A stretch of DNA of 64,000 bases from Symbiodinium natans (lineage: Eukaryota; Sar; Dinophyceae; Suessiales; Symbiodiniaceae). Positions 9,249-16,699 of the stretch are shown one piece after another (position 1 is the first letter of the stretch; each line of letters starts with the position of its first letter). The translations under genes and the position numbers were made by a program. The stretch spans positions 377,501 through 441,500 of the forward strand of contig CAJNDS010000724.1 in NCBI GenBank assembly GCA_905221605.1. Reading direction: 5' to 3'. The notes beneath the pieces are model-generated. The model did not search any database, was not told the origin of the DNA, and saw only the letters and a program-made list of their open reading frames with translations.

Positions 9249-9309
9249 ACTCTCATAACAGCCTCAGTGGGCTCAATGACCGATATCTCGAAAATTCCTA
9301 CTCTACGAG
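9249..9309 (+). CDS. Internal exon with GC donor, unknown product
   Basis: After GCGCTCAG the phase-consistent frame reads DSHNSLSGLNDRYLENSY (first codon shared with 8944-9034) and ends ACGAG|GCTTTAG. Two leftover bases (AG) are completed by the G at 9360. A second open frame, TLITASVGSMTD, exists but breaks the chain. Confidence 0.5.
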
Positions 9310-9359
9310 GCTTTAGGGTTTAGGGTTTAGGGTTTAGGGTTTAGGGTTTAGGGCTCAAG

Positions 9360-9488
9360 GCAAACGCAGCTCAACATGTGCCCGAATCGTTCGGCTGTTA
9401 TTGTGAAGATTCATTCTGATTTATTGGTTCGCCCTCCCCGCCCCTGTCCCCGTTTCAACTTTCTGCTGACTTGGCTGAGCAAAAGCAC
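9360..9488 (+). CDS. Internal exon, unknown product
   Basis: The acceptor GGGCTCAAG|G leads into QTQLNMCPNRSAVIVKIH, a Pro/Arg-rich segment, and FNFLLTWLSKS before the canonical donor GTGAGC at 9489. It is in phase with 9249-9309, and the following exon starts with the G needed to complete ACG. Confidence 0.6.
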
Positions 9489-9528
9489 GTGAGCCGAGCG
9501 CCTTCAAGCTTAGGGTTTAGGGCCCGAG

Positions 9529-9613
9529 GGTATGGATGAAGTTTGCATCTTCTTGCTGTTATGGGATTCTTTGGGCAGGTGTTTTTTTTCTCCAAAGCTC
9601 GATAATTGCTTGA
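9529..9613 (+). CDS. Probable terminal exon of the G2 cluster, hydrophobic C-terminus
   Basis: Entered after GGGCCCGAG, the frame completes the Thr left from 9488 and reads VWMKFASSCCYGILWAG then VFFLQSSIIA, with a TGA at 9611-9613. The segment could be a membrane helix. An alternative acceptor (GGGCAG|G at about 9580) also stays open, so confidence is moderate. Confidence 0.4.
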
Positions 9614-9733
9614 CTAGAAAGAGCTGAGATGCTGAACCCTAAGCCCTAAACTCTAAACCCCAAACCCTAAACCCCAAACCCTCAACCCCAAACCCTCAAC
9701 CCTCAACCCCAAACCCCTCGGCCCGAAGCCACA

Positions 9734-9795
9734 GAGGGAGCCTGATTGATCTCGCCCAGGACTACGACCTGGAGGCGAAATTGGAGGCGCCCTGA
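9734..9795 (+). CDS. Exon ending in a stop, unknown product
   Basis: The frame GSLIDLAQDYDLEAKLEA is followed by Pro and TGA at 9793-9795. A likely acceptor is AGCCACAG. It may be the last exon of a small gene lying between the two longer phase chains. Confidence 0.4.
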
Positions 9796-9970
9796 AAACG
9801 GAAACTAGGACCGGAGCAGGCCTAGGGTTCAGGGTTCAGGGTTCAGGGTTTAGGGTTTAGGGTTTAGGGTTTAGGGTTTAGGGTTTAGGGTTTAGGGTTT
9901 AGGGTCCCTTATAATCCCCTTAAGACCAAAAAGGGCACCCTTTTTATACTTAGGTTACTTTTGGGTCTAG

Positions 9971-10048
9971 GAAACCCGCCCTGGGGCCAACCTTGATTTC
10001 GAAGGCCCACGTCCCGAACCGAAACCTCAGAGTTCAGTTGGTTTGGAG
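9971..10048 (+). CDS. G3 exon, unknown product
   Basis: 26 codons between GGGTCTAG|G and GAG|GTGTTG, phase 0 to 0. It reads ETRPGANLDFEGPRPEPK and ends SSVGLE. It starts a phase-consistent chain of five exons extending to 11368. Confidence 0.55.
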
Positions 10049-10158
10049 GTGTTGGGTTCAAGGCTTAAGGTTTAGGGCTTAGTGTTTAGGGATGTTTAGG
10101 GTGTAGGGCTTTCGGGGTTAGGGTTTAGGGTTTAGGGCGGGTTGACCCTCAAATCAAG

Positions 10159-10220
10159 TTGCCATGGAGTTTTGTGGTGGAGAACGTCAACTGTTTCCAA
10201 GAACTGACCCCCATTTGGAA
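10159..10220 (+). CDS. G3 exon with GC donor, unknown product
   Basis: The frame LPWSFVVENVNCFQELTP then IWK, ending TGGAA|GCAAACCC, which is a GC donor formed at the start of a CCCTAAA tract. An in-frame upstream extension (RVDPQIK from about 10138) is possible. Two leftover bases are completed by the next exon. Confidence 0.55.
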
Positions 10221-10509
10221 GCAAACCCTAAACCCTAAAACCCTAAACCCTAAACCCTAAACCCTAAACCCTAAACCCTAAACCCTAGACCCTAAACCCT
10301 AAACCCCAAAAGCTGCAACCTCTTGACCTTGAAACTCAAAAGCATGAGGCTTGATCCCAGAATCTTCAGTGGATGCGGGAGTTACTGAGCCCTTAGAGAG
10401 CCTATGAAGACGGAGATTCTGGGCCGGTTTAGGGTTTAGGGTTTAGGGTTTAGGGTTTAGGGTTTAGGGTTTAGGGTTTAGGGTTGAGGGTTTCGGGTTT
10501 AGGGTTTAG

Positions 10510-10602
10510 GGCGCCAGGCCTGGAAAGCCGAGTGGAAGACCGGCTCAACGCCGCGCGCGCGGCTCTGGAGGCCCCCTGGAGGGACGACGGACGGGCACTT
10601 TG
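10510..10602 (+). CDS. G3 exon entered at TTTAG|G, unknown product
   Basis: The telomeric unit TTTAG supplies the acceptor. The frame reads APGLESRVEDRLNAARAA then LEAPWRDDGRAL, ending TTTG|GTGAAC. It is a charged, Ala-rich helix. Bases 10589-10606 at its end are duplicated at 10743-10760. Confidence 0.6.
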
Positions 10603-10659
10603 GTGAACCCTAAATTAGGGTTTGGGGTTTAGGGTTTAGGGTTTAGGGTACGGGGGTTT

Positions 10660-10745
10660 TCAAAAATGAGGGGCCCTAAAATAGACCCCCAAATAGTATG
10701 ATTCTCATATAATAGGGACCCCAGTCAGGTACCCCTAATTTCGGA
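10660..10745. mobile_element. Foldback element, family B
   Basis: Contains GGTACCCCTAATTTCGGA and an inverted partner near 10665 (AAAATGAGGGGCCCT). Better copies at 31142, 44518 and 60566 show arms of the form TTACGAAAATAGGGG and its complement. Confidence 0.4.
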
Positions 10746-10769
10746 CTGGCACTTTGGTGAGGTTTTTGG

Positions 10770-10850
10770 ATGTTCCCCCTTGTACTAACAGTCCTCAATA
10801 GGGAATATTAACAGTCCTTAATAGTTCCCCAAACAGTCTACTGTTGGGGT
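10770..10850. mobile_element. Foldback element fragments, family C
   Basis: CTAACAGTCCTCAATAGGGA and ACAGTCCTTAATAGT here, with inverted partners AATCCCTATTAAGGACGGTTAG at about 11111-11132. The family core (AGTCCTTA..AGGGATTAT) recurs at 13080, 35045 and 53893. Confidence 0.45.
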
Positions 10851-10866
10851 TCTAAATTCATTTCAG

Positions 10867-10896
10867 GATTGCCGACATTCTGAGGACTGTTGCCAG
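10867..10896 (+). CDS. G3 short exon, unknown product
   Basis: The strong acceptor TTCATTTCAG|G completes a Trp codon with the TG left at 10602. The exon then reads IADILRTVA and ends AG|GTTCCT. The following CTCCCTTTGT minisatellite is intronic. Confidence 0.5.
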
Positions 10897-10904
10897 GTTC
10901 CTGG

Positions 10905-11045
10905 GCTCCTTGTCTCCCTTTGTCTCCCTTTGTGTCCCTTTGTCTCCCTTCATGTGTGTGGCTTTGCCGGGTTGCTCTGCTCCTCGTCTCCCTTTGTCTC
11001 CCTTCGTTTTTGTTTGTCTCCCGTTGTCTCCACTGTCTCTTTGAC
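10905..11045. repeat. CTCCCTTTGT minisatellite (10-bp period)
   Basis: Imperfect decamers TCTCCCTTTG run at about 10908-10956 and again at 10983-11045. The long frames here on both strands (10858-11135) follow the repeat and are not supported as genes. Confidence 0.65.
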
Positions 11046-11314
11046 GTGCCTTTGACTGTTTGGGGTCTTCGGTGGTGTAGTGCACCAATGGGGATTATCG
11101 TACCCCCTATGATAATCCCTATTAAGGACGGTTAGTCTAAGGGTGAGGTCCCAGGCTGTTCAGGGTCTAGGCAAGGACGTCAGGTTGCAGTGCTTAGGGT
11201 GTAGGGTTTAGGGGTTAGGCTTAGGGTTTGTGGGGTTCAAGAGGGTGTAGGGGTTAATCGGTTAATTATACGTAAGGGTTCTCGGAATCAGGGTTTGGGG
11301 TTTGTAGGGCTCAG

Positions 11315-11368
11315 GGTATCCATCAGTGTCCAGGTGCGAGCTGAACCTCTTTTAGGGGTGATGGCAGG
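11315..11368 (+). CDS. G3 exon with GTTTAG donor, unknown product
   Basis: The acceptor AGGGCTCAG|G gives VSISVQVRAEPLLGVMA in phase with 10896, ending GCAGG|GTTTAG. Here the first telomeric heptamer of the next tract is the donor. Confidence 0.55.
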
Positions 11369-11480
11369 GTTTAGGGTTCAGGGCTTAGGGTTTAGGGTTC
11401 AGGGCTTAGGGTTAAGGGCTTAGCGTTTACGGTTTAGGGTGGCTTAGGGTGTGGGATGGCGTGTGCAAGTGCAATTGCAG

Positions 11481-11542
11481 AATAATGGCGTCGACTTGAT
11501 CGCAGTACAGATCGCAAACTGGGTGGCTGTCCTGGAACTTAA
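11481..11542 (+). CDS. G3 exon, unknown product
   Basis: After GTGCAATTGCAG the frame reads NNGVDLIAVQIANWVAVL and ELK, ending CTTAA|GTCAAC. It joins in phase to 11696. Without the donor the frame would run on to a TGA near 11583. The start is phase 0, which does not match 11368, so one exon may be missing between them. Confidence 0.5.
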
Positions 11543-11695
11543 GTCAACCCTGTTCGATATGAGATATCCTGGTGATTTATCCTGATCAGGGTATCTTAAG
11601 GTAAGTTTTTAGTTTAGGCTCTAGGGCTCTTGTTCGACACTAAGGGTATCTTAGTGCAAGTTCCTTAGCATCCTGCCATCGAAGAATTTCCACAG

Positions 11696-11759
11696 GAAGT
11701 ACGGCTATGTCAAATGCATCGGCCTTGACCATGACGGCGGCTTGGCCGGCTGTCGTCAT
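11696..11759 (+). CDS. G3 exon with GC donor, unknown product
   Basis: The acceptor ATTTCCACAG|G completes a Lys codon from 11542, then KYGYVKCIGLDHDGGLAG and CRH. The GC donor is GCCCTGAACCC, the edge of a CCCTAAA tract. Confidence 0.55.
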
Positions 11760-11764
11760 GCCCT

Positions 11765-12335
11765 GAACCCTAAGCTACCTTAACTAACCCTAAGCCCTAG
11801 ACCTTAAACCCTAAAATCCCTAAACCCTAAACCCTAAACACCCTAAACCCTAAACCCTAAACCCTAAGCCCTAATCCCTAAGCCCTAAACCCTAAGCCCT
11901 AAGCCCGAAACCCTAAAGCCTAAACCCTAAACCCTAAACCCTCAACCCTAAACCCTAAACCCTAAACCCTAACCAACCCGAAGCCTTAAACGCTAAACCC
12001 TAACTAACCCTAAGCCCTAGACCCTGGACAATACACCCTAAATCCGACACCCTAAACCCTAAACCCTAAACCCTAAACCCTAAACCCTAAACCCTAAACC
12101 CTAAACCCTAAACCCTAAACCCTAAACCCTAAACCCTAAACCCTAAACCCTAAACCCTAATTAATAATTAACCCTAAGCCCTAACCCGTAAGCCCTACAC
12201 TCTTCGTTGGAGTGTTGCACATGAAGCAGGTGGCCCTGAATCCTAAACCCTAGACCCCAACGCCTAAACCCGAAACCCTAAACCCTAAACTCTAAACCCT
12301 CAATCCTACGCCCTACACCCTAAATCCTACTCATC
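11765..12335. repeat. CCCTAAA-type tract, mixed purity
   Basis: Degenerate heptamers at 11765-12040, a clean array at 12047-12160, then degenerate again. A possible mini-exon at about 12200-12229 (VGVLHMKQ before GTGGCC) is too short to support. Confidence 0.75.
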
Positions 12336-12345
12336 CCCTGAGAAG

Positions 12346-12397
12346 GCCCGAGGGGTTTCAAGAGCACGTCCCCGCCCAAAGCAGGGCCATGGCTTAG
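12346..12397 (+). CDS. Possible G3 terminal exon
   Basis: After CCTGAGAAG|G the frame reads PEGFQEHVPAQSRAMA and stops at TAG 12395-12397. A second frame (ARGVSRARPRPKQG) is open as well. Confidence 0.35.
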
Positions 12398-12479
12398 GCT
12401 GCTTAGGGCACCCCAAGTCATCTGTTTCGGGTTTAGGGTTTAGGGCTAGGGTTCAGGGTTTAGGGTTTAGGGTTTAGGG

Positions 12480-12835
12480 TTTAGGGTTGAGGGTTGAGGC
12501 TGGAGGCTGGAGGCTTGAGGCTTCAGGCTTCAGGCTTGAGGCTTGAGGCTTGCGGGTGAAAGGCATAGGGTTTAGGGTCTAGGGTTGAATGCGGTCTGTT
12601 GAGAAGAGCGTGCTGTGCTCCTAGCGGTCAGGGTTTCGGAAGTTGAGGGGTGTGGGTTTTTGTGGGGTTGTGGATCTGAATCCAAACGCTGAAGCCTTCC
12701 AACTTGAAACGCTGAAGCCTTCCAACTTCAAACGCTGAAGCCTCCAAACACTGAAGCCTCCAAACACGGAACCCTCCCTCCAAACTCGGAAGCCTCCAAA
12801 TGCTCAAGCCTCCAAACGCTGAACCCCAAATCCGA
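12480..12835. repeat. GAGGCTT heptamer and CTCCAAACGCTGAAGC minisatellites
   Basis: About ten units of GAGGCT(T/G) at 12485-12553 replace TTTAGGG units directly. At 12681-12826 a 16-bp unit around CCAAACGCTGAAGCCT is repeated about eight times. The minus-strand frame 12628-12888 is a translation of the latter. Confidence 0.65.
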
Positions 12836-12877
12836 ACAGGGTGAAGCTGAGCCGGAGCAAGAGTTATGGGCCTAGAA

Positions 12878-13115
12878 GGGACCCTCAATCTTATTTCCCT
12901 ATATAACCCATTCTACATACATATATATATATATGTAAACATACATTCCCTATACACCTAAGTAGCCCCTAAAGAACCCCCCAAAGAACCCCGAAGGTCC
13001 CTTATAAGGGTCCCTCCTTGAGCCTTGGGTTTCGCTAGACCCTGAACCCCAAACTTGGGACGCTCCCCCGTTTACACCAGCAGTCCTTAGTAGGGATTAT
13101 GATAGGGGGTACTAT
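12878..13115. mobile_element. Element copies of families E and C with TA-rich core
   Basis: CCTAAGTAGCCCCTAAA and GGTCCCTTATAAGGGTCC at 12955-13015 are the reverse complement of the 9090-9215 element. CAGTCCTTAGTAGGGATTAT at 13080-13100 belongs to family C. ATATATATATAT lies at about 12920. Confidence 0.5.
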
Positions 13116-13238
13116 AACCCTAAACCCTAAACCCTAAACCCTAAACCCTAAACCTTAAACCCTAAACCCTAAACCTTAAACCCTAAACCCTAAACCCTAA
13201 ACCCTAAACCCTAAACCCTAAACAGCCCCTTGAAAGAG

Positions 13239-13336
13239 GTCTGCCGATCTACCTTCATCGCCTGAGCCAGTGTGATGCGGGTGGGCTTGTGCGAGAAGCT
13301 GGCATCGAGGCAATGTGGTTGGTGCTGGGAATGCAG
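13239..13336 (+). CDS. G4 exon, unknown product
   Basis: Entered at GAAAGAG|G, the frame reads LPIYLHRLSQCDAGGLVR then EAGIEAMWLVLGMQ and ends at the canonical donor GTAAGG in phase 0. It is among the clearest exons of this cluster. Confidence 0.6.
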
Positions 13337-13620
13337 GTAAGGCTAGGAGGGTTCAAGCCAACCAACATCCTGAAGCTCCCTTCCCTCCCTTCCCTCCCAG
13401 CCCTGCCTTCCCTCCCAGTCATTTCTCAGCACTTAGCTGTCTAAACCCTCTGGACCCCAAACATGACATTTGGATAAACACCTCCCCCTAATAATAAAAA
13501 CGCATTTCGAGTTTCCATTATTGGCCCCCCCCCCCCCCCCCCCCCCCAGCCCCGTTTAATATTAGGGGGGAGGGAGTACTGTCTGCATGTCATTGGCCCG
13601 AAGGGAGATGAACAACAACC
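13337..13620. other. Intron or intergenic DNA with pyrimidine tract and C run
   Basis: TTCCCTCCC repeats (13379-13418) precede an AG at 13420. A C run lies at 13527-13547. An island at 13577-13613 (CLHVIGPKGDEQQ) may be a short exon but lacks clear splice sites. Confidence 0.35.
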
Positions 13621-13901
13621 CTAAACCCTAAACCCTAAACCCTAAACCCTAAACCCTAAACCCTAAACCCTAAACCCTAAATCCTAAATCCTAAACCCTA
13701 AACCCTAAACCCTAAACCCTAAACCCTAAACCCTAAACCCTAAACCCGACATCGGGCTATCGTCCTAGTCGTAGGGTGGCAAGTACTAGGGTTTTAGGGA
13801 ACTTTTAGGGGGGTTTAGGGTTTAGGGTTTAGGGTTTAGGGTTTAGGGCTTAGGGTTTAGGGTTTAGGGTTTAGGGTTAAGGGTTTAGGTTTTACGCGTA
13901 G

Positions 13902-14008
13902 GATACTTCCTGAAGGGATCCCTTGAGCAGATGATGATGCATCCATCAGCGCGGTCAACACAGAATAACTGCGTAGCACTGGCTCATTCACAGTATTTGG
14001 GTTTCAGG
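13902..14008 (+). CDS. G4 exon, unknown product
   Basis: The acceptor TTTTACGCGTAG|G leads into YFLKGSLEQMMMHPSARS, then NNCVALAHSQYLGFR. A GA donor after 14008 gives phase 0, joining the next island. Alternatively the exon extends through EQLFG to a GTTTAG donor at 14026. Confidence 0.5.
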
Positions 14009-14081
14009 GAGCAACTTTTTGGGGGGTTTAGGGTTTAGGGTTTAGGGTTTAGGGTTTAGGGAACACATCTGATCTCTAAAG

Positions 14082-14198
14082 GTGTTCGAAGAACACTTCA
14101 GTAAACTTTTCAACCCGGATCTTCGGGGACCCCTGAACCCATAGGGCTTTGAGCTCACCCGAAACCCCAAATTGGCGGCCAACATGTTTGTATCGCAG
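14082..14198 (+). CDS. G4 exon with an internal TAG and GC donor
   Basis: After TCTCTAAAG the frame reads VFEEHFSKLFNPDLRG, meets TAG at 14142-14144 within a telomere-like scrap (CCCTGAACCCATAGGG), and resumes in the same frame from 14154 as LTRNPKLAANMFVSQ. The 3' end CAG|GCAAACC is a GC donor opening a CCCTAAA intron. The scrap may be a later small insertion or a cryptic second intron. Confidence 0.45.
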
Positions 14199-14366
14199 GC
14201 AAACCCTAAACCCTAAACCCTAAACCCTAAACCCTAAACCCTAAACCCTAAACCCTAAACCCTAAACCCTAAACCCTAAACCCTAAACCCTAAACCCTAA
14301 ACCCTAAACCCTAAACCCTAAACCCTAAACCCTAATCCATCAACCCTAAACCCTAAACCATCGCAG
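14199..14366 (+). other. Telomeric intron (GC-AG) with 9-bp flanking duplication
   Basis: The intron is almost wholly CCCTAAA. The 9-mer ATCGCAGGC occurs at 14192-14200 and 14360-14368, spanning the donor CAG|GC and the acceptor CAG|GC. Removing one copy plus the repeats restores a continuous frame (NMFVSQ joined to AFILFHIAI). This is the clearest example of an intron made by repeat insertion with target duplication. Confidence 0.65.
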
Positions 14367-14416
14367 GCCTTCATCCTTTTCCACATCGCTATCTTGGAAG
14401 ACAGCTCCCACGCTGG
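14367..14416 (+). CDS. G4 exon, unknown product
   Basis: In phase with 14198, the frame reads AFILFHIAILEDSSHA and ends GG|GTTTGAG. Together with MFVSQ it forms a hydrophobic stretch. Confidence 0.55.
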
Positions 14417-14708
14417 GTTTGAGTTTGGGGGTTGTATATGGGGCCTTTTTTTTGGCCGGGGCTAACCCCTAAACCCCAAGCCGTAAGCCCGAAGCCCTAA
14501 GCCCTAAACCCTAATTAAGCCCTACGCCCTAAGCCCTAAATCGGTTGAGCTCCCAGGGTGGGATGAATTAGGGCATGCTGCGGTTGTTTAGGGGTTGCCT
14601 ACTGCTTCTTTGCAGGGAATGAGGGAAGTAGGTACCTGATATCCCCCTAAAACCCTAAACCCTAAAATCGTAAACTCTAAACCCTAAACCCACCCTAAAC
14701 CCTAAACC

Positions 14709-14940
14709 TTTGAAGGGGCTTCTATAGGCTACCTGTATGGCTACGAGGATGTCTTTCAGCGTTTAGGGTTCACCGTTTAGGCGACCCTTGGAATGTGATG
14801 TTTTTTTTTGCTCTTGTTGGGTTCAAGAGGAGCCGTATTCAGGGAATCAGGGCCTTCCAGTGTGTTGTACTTTCCCCTGTTAAGTTCAAGAGTAGTTCAA
14901 GAGCATCCTGGTTAGGAGTGAATTGGCGGAGGGTTTAACG
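14709..14940 (+). CDS. G4 open frame, about 76 codons, unknown product
   Basis: Entered after CTTTGAAG|G, which completes GGG from 14416, the frame stays open through GFYRLPVWLRGCLSAFRV and VMFFFALVGFKRSRIQGI to a TAA at about 14938. An alternative short exon in another frame (GASIGYLYGYEDVFQ, ending at GTTTAG) looks more protein-like, so the frame is undecided. Confidence 0.4.
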
Positions 14941-14969
14941 GGCCAGCCTAGTTGCAGCGCAGACAGGAG

Positions 14970-15360
14970 GACCCCTAAACCCTAAACCCTAAACCCTAAA
15001 CCCTAAACCCTAAACCCTAAACCCTAAACCCTAAACCCTAAACCCTAAACCCTAAACCCTAAACCCAAAAACCTAAACCCTAAACCCTAAACCCTAAACC
15101 CTAAACCCTAAACCCTAAACCCTAAACCCTAAACCCTAAACCCTAAACCCTAGACCCTAGACCCTAGACCCTAAACCCGAAACCTTAAACCCTAAACCCT
15201 AAACCCCAAACTCCAAACCCCAAACCCTGAACCCTAAACCCTACTGGTTCTTAGTAGGGAATGAGGGACTGAGGGAATGAGGCACCTTATAGAACCCTTA
15301 AAGGGTTTATATAGGGGGATAGAAGGTACTTAATTTCCCTGATTCCATACCAAGAAGCAG
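14970..15360. repeat. CCCTAAA array followed by family D foldback
   Basis: A clean array at 14973-15200, then variants. The element at 15243-15360 has arms CTGGTTCTTAGTAGGGAATG and CATACCAAGAAGCAG with ACCCTTAAAGGGT in the middle. Confidence 0.7.
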
Positions 15361-15492
15361 TAGGACGCTGGACTTGTCTTGTGGCCCCTAAACCCTAAAC
15401 CCTAAACCCGAAATCCCAAACCCCACACCCCAAACCTCAAACCCTAAACCCTAAACCCTAAACCCCAAACCCTAAACCCTAAACCCGCCAAG

Positions 15493-15625
15493 GTTTCGCG
15501 AGGGCTCAGGAAAGGATGATGAAGTCCGGCAAGCTGATCACAAACTTCGTAGAGATCTACGACCAAGGCCCATACCCTAAATTTGAGCTTTGCTCAGGGA
15601 GTTGGAGATCCCCAGGAGCCCGAAA
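15493..15625 (+). CDS. G4 exon, unknown product
   Basis: After CCGCCAAG the frame reads FARAQERMMKSGKLITNF, VEIYDQGPYPKFEL and onward without a stop to the next CCCTAAA tract. The sequence ACCAAGGCCCATACCCTAAA could hide a GC donor. It is a strong protein-like island with an uncertain 3' end. Confidence 0.55.
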
Positions 15626-15767
15626 CCCTAAACCCTAAGCCCTCCTAAACTCTAAACCCTAAACCCTAAACCCTAAACCCTAAACCCTAAACCCTAAACC
15701 CTAAACCCTAAACCTTAAACCCTAAGCCCTACACCCTAAACCCTAAACCCTAAACCCAACAAGGATT

Positions 15768-15791
15768 GTCCCTGCCCATGTGGGAAGCGGG
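15768..15791 (+). CDS. Possible mini-exon DCPCPCGKR
   Basis: AACAAG|GATTGTCCC opens an eight- to nine-codon frame with a C-x-C-x-C pattern, before GTGTTT. It is too short to be sure. Confidence 0.25.
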
Positions 15792-16290
15792 TGTTTCTCC
15801 AATCCAGGGCCCCTTGGACCCGCAGTCCCCGAACCCAAGGCCCTAAGCCCAAAATGGATTAGGGTTCAGGGTTTAGGGTTTAGGGTTGAGGGCTTGGTCG
15901 CTATTCGGGTTGAGGATTTAGTATTTTCTAGGGCTTAAGGCTGCTCGCTTGAAGATTGGGTCTCGCAGTTTTGGGGGATACCTCGCCCTGACCCCCTACA
16001 CCCAAACCCGCACGAGCCCTACACCCCAACCCCAAGTCAACACGCTCACGAGAAAAACCCTGCAGCCCCAAGACGCAGGGCCTAAAGCCCTAAACCCTGA
16101 GCCCGAAAAGCCCCAAACCCCAAGCCTTTAAGCCCTAAACCCTACACGTCCTAAAGCCCCCAAACCCTAAACCCTAAACCCTAAACCCTAAACCCCAAAC
16201 CCCAAACCCTAAACCAACAACCCTAAACCCTAAACCCTGAACCCTGAACCCTAAACCTTATAAACCCTGAGCCCTCACGCTCCTTTGAAG

Positions 16291-16355
16291 GCGACTACGG
16301 CCACGTGGACGGCTACCTGCGCCGAGGATGGGGAAGCTGGGAGCCGGGTCCCCGG
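16291..16355 (+). CDS. G4 exon with GTTTAG donor, unknown product
   Basis: The acceptor CTCCTTTGAAG|G gives DYGHVDGYLRRGWGSW then EPGPR, and CGG|GTTTAGGG is the donor at the first telomeric heptamer. It is rich in Gly, Tyr and Trp. Confidence 0.55.
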
Positions 16356-16396
16356 GTTTAGGGTTTAGGGTTTAGGGTTTAGGGTCCCCCAGTGGG

Positions 16397-16397
16397 G

Positions 16398-16452
<55 letters not shown>

Positions 16453-16609
16453 GATTCTTTTGAAAGATTTTTTAAAGTTTTTTCGTGGTTTTTCAGGGTC
16501 TATTTTAGTTTGTTTTCTTAATTTCAGGTTTTTGGGGTTGTTTTTCAGTTTTTTTCAGGGTTCTAGAAGGGTTTTGTAGTTGCATATTTTTAGAGGGTTG
16601 TTTTAGGGC

Positions 16610-16665
<56 letters not shown>

Positions 16666-16690
16666 GTTATTATTATTATTATTATTATGA
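16397..16690. repeat. GT, poly-T and TTA microsatellites
   Basis: (GT)n at 16397-16411 and a T run at 16411-16449, then T-rich DNA. (TTA)n at 16608-16690 directly precedes the broken ASCH gene. A poly-Asn minus-strand frame here is a microsatellite translation. Confidence 0.8.
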
Positions 16691-16699
16691 TTATTAATG

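Noticed and set aside
10858-11135. Overlapping frames on both strands
   Set aside because: They follow the CTCCCTTTGT minisatellite; only the short exon at 10867-10896 has splice and phase support.
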